From contig CM060734.1 in NCBI GenBank assembly GCA_030704615.1, forward strand, positions 4,588,001-4,652,000: a stretch of DNA of 64,000 nucleotides, in the 5' to 3' direction. Both the position numbers and the translations under genes were made by a program. Origin of the DNA: Takakia lepidozioides (lineage: Eukaryota > Streptophyta > Takakiopsida > Takakiales > Takakiaceae). Positions 56,511 to 64,000 of this stretch are shown piece by piece. Position 1 is the first letter of the stretch. Every line of letters begins with the position of its first letter. Below the pieces are notes generated by a model. That model was not told where the DNA came from, made no database searches, and saw only the letters and a list, made by a program, of their open reading frames with translations.

Positions 56511-58617
56511 TTATCTTTGGGCCGCCACCTCTGCATACATTGGGAGCTCTGGAAACAACTGTGGGCTCAGGGGCAACTCAGCGTCGTAGGTATACAATGG
56601 TCCTCCCATCCTCCGCCTCTTCACGACCGGTTGCCTGAACATTTGTGGTCGTATGGTCAAAACCACATACAAAATGGAAACAATTAATACAGCAACGTTG
56701 CAAGCAGGGTAATGAAATGACTCACTCACAAATCGCCCTCGCCATCTGATCCGTCCACAATATATTTGACCGCAGACTTTCGAGGAGGTTGCAAAGCAGC
56801 TCGTCTTTTCTTCTGACTGGAATCATTAAATCGTCGTAAAACGTCTCCAAACAACTCTTTGTCCCCCTCCATTGCAACGATGTATCTCCCGGATGTACTT
56901 GCCGCTTTCACCGAGTTCCCTACAGTAGTAATTTTGACGGAATGAGATCCAATGAGATGCTGTGTAACTGTTAAAGCATAATACCTGGGAAGCCAAAGCC
57001 AGAAGGCGCAATATGATGAAGGTTTTACAAGGCAAAAAGTGTTAAATTGCCTACAAGCCAAACATATCCATAAATTTGTTAGAACTCCATATTGAAGGAC
57101 CTCTGTCCCTAAATTGCTCACCTCGAAAGAACCGCAACTGTTTGGACTCTTCTGGGTACATAGCCACAGTCTGTCATTACAAATGCCCAATCACCAGATA
57201 AGAGGAGGAATGAGAAAATATTACCTGTTGATGCCGTGATATCCAAAACCCTCGCACCCTCAGAGGAACATAACTCCAGGAGTGTCTGATAGAACGCAGG
57301 GGATTTCTCTTTGCGTCCTCTGTAAGGGTTGCCTTCGGATGATACTGTCATCTCAGATGCTGGAAGATAGTGTCTCAACAGATCCCCGGTGAAACAATCC
57401 GGGTTCTTTGAAAAAACAGACCTTTGTTCACTGATCTGAAAGTCCTTGCAGGACTCCAGCACCAAACAATGCACTTCGAAGACAAATGTCTGTGCACATA
57501 CAGAGGAAGGGAAACAGATTAGCACTCCAACAAATACCACCACAAATGATGGAAATGTAAATGAAAAGGGAAACAGATTAGCACTCCAAGAAACACCACC
57601 ACAAACGCCTGAAATGTAAAGCATAAGATCTCACCTTCCCTGTGTTGCAATTCAAAGCTCTGTCATTGATGCATGTCCACGTCCTGAACAGTCTCATCTC
57701 CTTCTTCTTCATGTGCCTACGTATCGACGTCCGCATATCACTTGGCGCCACAACAATGAAGCAACCATTATCATCCATGAGTTGGTACGCTATCTCAAAT
57801 GCGTGGAGCATGTTCTCATGAGAATACTCATTCCACTCTGGGACATCATCATCGCAGGGGGTCAATGACGGATCAACAGGATCGACACTGTGACCGTCTG
57901 CAAGCTCGCGGAACACCATGTCCGCAGTTTCAAGGTTACGTGTCCTAGTATTCTCACATCCGACATCACCAAGGAACTTGGAGATAGAATACAACAAGGA
58001 CTCCTTTTCCATCTTCTCGGATTTAATGAGGGTTGCCAATGTTTTTAAATCCCCCTGCAAACATAAAACCTTGGAATCCGGGGCAGCAGAAGAAGAACCA
58101 ATGTACCTGGTTGCCCAGACCATGTCGTCACTTTTAGTTCCACTATGTCTTCTCTTCTTCTTGTTCTGGGTTCCGTCATTTGCACTTCCTACGAGTTTTG
58201 ACTCTCCACGATCAGATGCAGATTGTTCTTTGTCTCCCTTGTTCCTCTTGCCCACTGTGATGTACTGTCTCCGTTTGTTTTTTGCTTTTTCAGCTTCCAA
58301 AGCTACAATCCTTTCATCTTCCAAAGCAGTTGCGGTGTTGAGGGCCTCTCGACGTCGTAGTTGTCGCTGGGTATTCTCAGTATCGGATGCCCCGGTCGGA
58401 TTGTCCTTACCAACCTTGGCCTCCTCAACAGCAATCTTCTGTCTCTCACTAGCCGGACCTTCCTTGGCAGGGTAGTCCAGATACCAGGGGCATAGAGACA
58501 GGGGTGATGTTCCCAGATTGGTCAGCTGTGTACATAGTAATTCTGTCGTTGTCAACAGTCGTCCAAGCCTCGGCAACAGAGGGTAGATGATCAATTCCAT
58601 GAACCTCAAGAAGATAC
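56511..58617 (-). pseudogene. ParB/methyltransferase-like family, copy B (3' half open)
   Basis: Exons on the minus strand are 58617-57635, 57489-57225, 56919-56730 and 56634-56511. The last three join in phase to a TAA. The first opens RYLLEVHGIDHLPSVAEAW, matching copy A (YLLPNKHIQAIPAMVSQW) after the same acceptor, then shifts one frame near 58500 to WYLDYPAKEG. It continues through a basic linker and VPEWNEYSHENML to FRTWTCINDR. Motif I is complete across the intron: RVLDITASTG, then NSVKAASTSGRYIVAMEGD. Motif IV is degenerate (ELADG where A has DIPDG). The ParB part is absent upstream. No palindromes of family A or C occur here. A bacterial or phage ancestry is possible for this beta-class layout. 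Confidence 0.55.
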
Positions 58618-58776
58618 CTGAGACAACAACAATACGAGGTTAATGTGCGTGTACGCTCCTCTTAGAATATGTACATCATTGTAAAAGTTGGTATACAGAG
58701 GTCCATGCAGTCAATCGAGCTCATCCACTGCCCACCTACGTCAAACGAAGGTTAAAGAACATAGCAAATATAGAAC

Positions 58777-59653
58777 GTCCAGCAGACTGTCCAGCAGACT
58801 GCTCAAGAGAGGGACTTGGAAGGAGTCCAGCAGACTGACTCTGACGTGCAACCTGTCTGCCAGGAGCCTCCCCAGGACGCTGCCCAGGAGCCTGCCCAAC
58901 AGGAGACTGATTTGGACGCAGTCCAGTAGACTGCCCATGCCATTGCCGAGACTGCCAATGCACAGGAAACTACCGTGGAGCCTGACCAACTTGTGTAGGA
59001 GACTGCCCAGCAGTCTGTCCAGGAGACTTCCCGGCAGACTGCAGAGGAGACTGGAGAGGACACTGCTCATAACGGCACAATGGATGACCCAGCCCCACCC
59101 ACTCAGGTTGTTCCTGCACTGTGAGAGCATTTTACTTACTGATGTTGCACCTTCATTGTATTATTGAACGTATTATTGAGCTTGCAGGATGTTCGTTTCA
59201 TGAGGGATGTGCACGTTGCGACATCGCCATCGTCCGCAGTGGACTCAACCCATGCCCATGGACCTGCCAATGCACCCAACGTCGGGTCGACGACAAAGAT
59301 GGGTACCATAGACGAAACGCCGCCGGGTGTGCGGGTGAGTTCCACGCATGCCACGCGTGAGGCTGCGAAGACCGGTCCAGGAAGTGTCAACAAGCCTCCT
59401 GACGTTGTTGTGTTGAGAAGCCGGACGGCCGCTGCGACAGACTACTCAATCCAACCCGTCGGCAACACCTTCTGCTCCCCAAAGTAGAGGCAAAGCGAAG
59501 AAGCGGGATGTGCTGGACCTCGCCGAAGAGGTTGGGGAGGGTCCTGCTCCCAAGAAAAGTGGCCCCAAGAAAAAGTCCGGTGTGTTTATGAACAAGGACC
59601 GTAAACTGGTTTTCAAGATGGACAAGGAAGTCATTCTTTGCCGCGAGATCTAG
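58777..59653 (+). pseudogene. Decayed Gln/Glu-rich gene with basic tail
   Basis: The frame from 58777 encodes imperfect repeats of VQQTAQE and QETAQQ type, with in-frame TAG at 58927 and 58996 in place of likely CAG. A possible intron is 59121-59187 (GTGAGA...CTTGCAG). The following segment includes DVRFMRDVHVATSPSS and shifts frame near 59480. The end is lysine-rich (KKSGPKKKSGVFMNKDRKL) and stops at 59651. It is divergent to methyltransferase-like copy B with about 160 bases between. No family recognised. Confidence 0.35.
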
Positions 59654-61400
59654 CAGCGAGTAGTATCTATTGGTCTGTTTTTTTTTGTTTTTTTTTGTGA
59701 AGATACTGAGTCTAACACCATTTTAATTAAATCCGGACTTTTCGCTTAAATCCGGACCAAACTTGATATACGACAAAATTGAATTAAATTAGATTAATCA
59801 ATAAATAATGTTTAAAAACAAATATATCTAATCATATTTAATCATTTAACTTAGAAATGTCAAAATCAAAGGGCTTAAAAAACTGTTGATAATTGAGATT
59901 TAAATGTAGCAAGACTTTTAAGAAGTTATCATTATACAAATTGGATGACATATTAGTTATAGCCAATTTAATTGTCAAGGGGGTCTAGCCTAATACAATT
60001 GAGATATCATTATATTTGTAACATGGTTGATGTTATAGTTCGAGTCAAAGCGTCAATATTGACAAGTTTGATCATTAAATTGAAATTTTATTGAATCAGA
60101 CACTTAGCAAGCAGGTATAGGATTTAAAACAAGAAAAAGTGTCGATGACAAAAAATTATTCACATGTCGATAGGAACTATCAATCAAATATCCCAATCAA
60201 TCTATTGTATCCAAAAGCAAGAATTGTTTTTCTTCAATGAGCTTCAAACATGGATATAAGCTACTACTGATATGATTTATGATAAACATATTTAATGTCA
60301 ATGAAAAAAATATGCAAGTTTGTATTTAACCTACAAATACTTTCAATCAATATCCCAACCAATCTATTGTACTACCCAAAGTTATATCCTACATCTAAGC
60401 TGAAAACTAAATTTAATTGATACGCTTGAAACATTTGGATTAAGTTTTAGGATATACTACCCTCGTTTAGGTCTTCAAAAGCTACTTGGATGAAAAACAG
60501 ATTTGGGATAGAGTATAAAAATAATCAATTGAGGATCTCAACTGTGACTCGAATATACTCTATTCTACCCCAAAGCTCGAGAAAACAAATTTGAATGAGC
60601 TTCAAACATTAGAACGTGGTTTTTGGGGTAAAAGGGTTTAGGGTACTAAGCAAAAAATCCACAAGAAGTAAAATTTATGGAAGAGTGTTTAGGACCTATA
60701 GAATCATTCAATTAAATGTCACAACTATGATTGTATCATATGCCAGTGCTAGAAGCTGTTTTTTGTAATGAGCTTCAAACATGGATATGGGGATTTTGGG
60801 GTATACTATCCTAGTAATGGACAAAGTTCTTGCTACAACAAACTTACCAACCTTGCTTTTTTACGGCCATACTCGTTTGGAATCCAATAAACATGGCTAG
60901 CTAGCAACAGTCATCAGACATATTGATACCAGATTCAATATACCAAAAGCTTCAACACCATGAGACATCTTTCCAAATACTCAAATTTGTTAGAGTATTA
61001 ATCGAGATCAGAAGACAAATCGATGATATTGCTTGTGTGCTTTGTCTTCTTGTAACTATTCGTGACATGTTGATAGGAACTATTATTCAAATATCCCAAT
61101 CAATTTGCTGTATCCCAAAGCAAGAAAAATTGGTTTTTTTCAATGAGCTTCAAACATGGATATGACCTTCTACGGTATAGGGTTTATGATAAGCATAAAT
61201 GTCAATGAAAAAAAATATGCGAGTGCGTATAGAACCTATAAAAACTTTCAATCAAACATCCTAACCAATCTACTGTACTACCCCAAAGTTTTAAAATTTT
61301 GCTATTAAACCTACACACAATGAGGTCCAACTATGCCCACTAATAATAAGCTCTTTTGTTATGACCTCTATGAAATATAATTAACACATGAGTGTGTTAT
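59654..61400. repeat. AT-rich region with long direct repeat
   Basis: No gene. A block of about 240 bases at 60160-60400 recurs at 61063-61300, offset by about 900 bases; both hold TCCCAATCAAT, then CAATGAGCTTCAAACATGG. AATGAGCTTCAAACAT also occurs near 60594 and 60768, so the whole stretch is a decayed repeat. Confidence 0.6.
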
Positions 61401-61408
61401 TGATAGGC

Positions 61409-62055
61409 ATTGTCAACACCTTTAGCAACCTAACCCGTGCACATTGATACATATTAAGCTAGCAAGTTAAATTTATTGTTCCTACAATTAACTAGTTAAC
61501 GCACATTTTTTGTGAGTGTATCTTGACACACATTGTCAACACCTTTAGCAACCTAACCCGTGCACATTGATACATATTAAGCTAGCAAGTTAAATTTATT
61601 GTTCCTACAATTAACTAGGTAACGCACATTTTTTGTGAGTGTATCTTGACACACATTGTCAACACCCTTAGTGCTCAATCTAGTCCACACACAATGACCA
61701 CCTAAATATGCATATTAAGCTAGCAAGTTTTTATTGTTTCTGCAATTAACTAGAAAACACACATTTTTTGTGAGTGTATTCTTGACACACATTGTCAACA
61801 CCCTTAGTGCTCAATCTAATCCACACACAATCACCACCTACATATGCATAAGCTATTAAGTAAGGGTACTTATTGTCACTTTGGACCCTAGGTCGAAGTC
61901 GTGTATTCAACACACCCTTAGCAACCAAACCTACACATAATGACGACCTAATTTATATCAATAGTATGAAGCTAGTAGAGTCTTATTGTTCCTGCAATTG
62001 ATCAACTGTTAATATAACACATGACTCATCTATTCTTGACAAACATTGCCAACAT
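61409..62055 (+). repeat. Satellite-like tandem array, unit ~122-136 bp
   Basis: Units begin CATTGTCAACACC at 61409, 61531, 61654 and 61790, and a diverged fifth follows near 61905. Units one and two are almost identical through TAAGCTAGCAAGTTAAATTT and CACATTTTTTGTGAGTG. No coding potential. Confidence 0.85.
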
Positions 62056-62470
62056 ATAGAAGTCTTACTCAACAAACAATATGGTATCAAATCTACACAC
62101 CAAGTTTGAACAAAAATTTTAAAATCACATACTTGACCATAACACATAAATATCCATGCAGAACGTATTCACAAAGTTCCAAACAAAACAAATATATTTA
62201 GATGACGAACAATCTATTCAACTTTTGAACAATTTTTGTTATGTGTCATACTTCGTCATAACATGTAAGTGAGTATGTAGAACATACCAACAAAGTTGAA
62301 CAACCAATAAAATATAAATAGACTTGAATCTAATGTCAAAAATATTTTTTTGACGAAGTTATGAATCATACTATCCAAACCAAATTTTCAATGAGATGAC
62401 GTTGACGCAATGTCATTGTTAATATGACATCTTACATCACATTGGTCAATGTCTTAAGATTGATTGATAT
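62056..62470. other. AT-rich spacer, no gene seen
   Basis: Only short frames. It leads into the 3' end of the DUF7869-like gene. Confidence 0.4.
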
Positions 62471-62472
62471 AA

Positions 62473-64000
62473 TTATCCCAAAGAACTTGCATCCACATTG
62501 GATTGGAGATTCGCTTCATCGATATTAGCTTTCGTCTTCTCCGCCTCATTAACACTTATTCGCTTTGTACTTGATCTTGTGGTATTCTTTCTCACGGGCA
62601 TGGTCCAAGCAATGGTATTGACATGAATCCACTGCGGAGTATCATTGGGGTTGAATTCCCATGTCTTTGTCCAACAATCCTTGTACCTTTCCAAATCAGA
62701 TGGATTTCCTCCCTTCCTCGGTCTCCACCACTCAACAAGGACTTTTTTGTAATTGATATTTTTTCTATCTCGAATTACATCGTATGAGGCCATTCCCAAC
62801 CAAACCGGATATGTATGAGGATCCTCAGGACGAACAAGGACGAAAATCCTTTTTCAACGTCTTTGTACGGATTTAAGCCTTCTTTTGGACGATCACATCT
62901 TGACCCACAATAAGGAACAACCTCCTCAGCCTCACTGTCACTTGATTCGTCAGACCTTGAAGCATTAAATCCATCTCTCATGTGATTTTCCCGCCATTTT
63001 GTTGAGGGCCAAAATCCTTCCAGAAGATTATCTGTAGTATTCTCGAGCTCCAGATCTAGCTCTTCCAAAATATTGCTCCAGTATTCATCGTATTTTTTCA
63101 TGATAGTTCCATAATGCACATCAATATTCATTCCCTTTCTCCAAAAATCCATATACTTTTTAATTCCAGTTTTGATGACAAATTGCTTCTGCACAGCGTC
63201 TTCTTTGTCTCCCCAAATTTGTGTCATGGGAACACGCTTAGGTTCACCCACCGGAAGTGAAGGGGATCCATCATCAAGAGTCTTCCACATTCTAACTGAA
63301 CCTTGTTTTGGAAGTCAGTCACAATCGGTCGCAGATTTCTTGTATTACATGACAGGCCAATTTGAGGAATGATCCACGTAGAATCGGAAAACATGCATAT
63401 CTGTCGCTCCGATGAGAGCCTCTTTTCCATCAATAATATGTCCAGCTACAAACTCCTTGAAGTCTGGAACTTCTTGAATGATTTGTGGGATGAACTGTAA
63501 CTCTTGAGAAACCATGAAATGTTTCATTAGATCTGAGAGCACATAGGTGCTGTTCTCCTTCAATTTCTTTGAAAGATAGCTGAAAAATCCATCAATATCT
63601 TCGTGCGTATGACCAACCATCAAAAATCCCAACTGAATCTCTTCAAACACACCTCTTGCTGTGAGCAAAGAAAGAAATGCCAACATCCACCTATTCTTGT
63701 TGTCTTTCACACAATTATCCATCTGCAAATATAATCTTCGAGGTAATGGTCGCGGTCCCTTTTGAGCTTCTGGATGTAATGGCTTCAACGCATCCACACA
63801 CCTAGACTTCCCCCACATTAGCTGCTCAAAACAATCATTCTGGAATGGATGATAAAAAATAATCCTTGATTCTTTGCAAGTAGGTTTCTCAAGTTGACGG
63901 AGACAGTTTGCTAAAGAACCAATAGTGAAATTTGGATCTCCCGGCCACAAATCGATTGAGTACTGAGCATATGCTCCATCTCCATGTCCATGAGTTACCA
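62473..64000 (-). pseudogene. DUF7869-like (transposase-related?) gene, broken, 5' end off window
   Basis: From the window edge it reads HGDGAYAQYSIDLWPGDPNF, then LYLQMDNCVKDNKNRW, then FLMVGHTHEDIDGFFS. DN-KDN-N and GHTHEDID are the signature of the DUF7869 family, found in mosses, lycophytes, charophytes and some animals, with an RNase H/DDE-like look. After NWPVM two in-frame stops occur (TAA at 63345-63347 and TGA near 63315). The frame resumes with SVRMWKTLDDGSPS and an acidic ESSDSEAEE, shifts at an A5 run (plus 62850-62854), and ends with VWLGMASYDVI and VLVEWWRPRKGG. Stops at Gln- and Trp-like positions fit C-to-T or G-to-A decay. Confidence 0.65.

Noticed and set aside
58741-59130. 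Leucine/serine-rich protein on the minus strand
   Set aside because: It is the shadow of the CAGACTGTCC-type repeat; the plus frame has the Gln/Glu-rich reading with only two stops, and the minus frame has no recognisable domain.

Overview
The window reads as nuclear DNA of a streptophyte (charophyte alga or early-diverging land plant; Chara-like is my guess, not proven). Support comes from a plant-type DnaJ/TPR co-chaperone with Phe-Gly-like motifs, remnants of the plant-specific OSB 'PDF' motif and of PLS-class PPR repeats, spliced genes with GT-AG introns, retrotransposons primed by initiator tRNA-Met, and a very high load of decayed mobile elements. There are no bacterial operons, rRNA or convincing tRNA genes.

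Layout. 1-2.3 kb: partial Ty3/gypsy LTR and unassigned sequence. 2.27-4.77 kb: non-autonomous element with long (~240-270 bp) terminal inverted repeats. 4.8-10 kb: no firm gene. 10.1-14.1 kb (-): broken EnSpm/CACTA-related transposase. 15.5-20.1 kb (-): large, frameshifted gene combining a ParB-like motif with a beta-class DNA-methyltransferase-like region, its introns and flanks sprinkled with copies of one imperfect ~22-bp palindrome. 20.2-23.2 kb (+): truncated Ty3/gypsy element (LTR, PBS, gag, protease, most of RT). 23.9-27.7 kb (+): intact DnaJ/TPR gene. 28.9-34.2 kb (+): six-exon gene whose predicted splice phases all agree, giving a 1,048-residue protein I cannot name. 34.5 kb: eIF1A pseudogene. 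35-45.8 kb: gene-poor, with one isolated tripeptidyl-peptidase II exon, an AT-rich island, tRNA-derived SINE-like units and LINE remnants. 46.2-47.8 kb (+): third, 3'-partial copy of the methyltransferase-like family, followed by a dense array of a related but different palindrome. 47.9-51.2 kb (-): Ty3/gypsy element whose integrase ends in a PHD finger; its RT is cut by a CACTA terminus at 51,194. 51.8-53.5 kb (-): OSB-like and PPR-like gene remnants, possibly captured by the CACTA element. 53.8-55.4 kb (+): two joined gypsy fragments. 56.5-58.6 kb (-): second methyltransferase-like copy, 3' half still open. 58.8-59.65 kb (+): decayed Gln/Glu-rich gene. 59.7-62.4 kb: AT-rich repeats including a ~122-bp satellite-like array. 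62.5-64 kb (-): broken DUF7869-like gene running off the edge.

Only two genes look fully intact: the DnaJ/TPR co-chaperone and the unknown six-exon gene. Most of the rest is decayed by nonsense changes (several consistent with C-to-T deamination) and frameshifts. The most unusual signal is the repeated association of ParB/methyltransferase-like genes with gene-specific palindrome families that share the core CGG-(CA/TG)-CCG but differ, with compensating changes, in their arms. The second is the integrase-PHD fusion.
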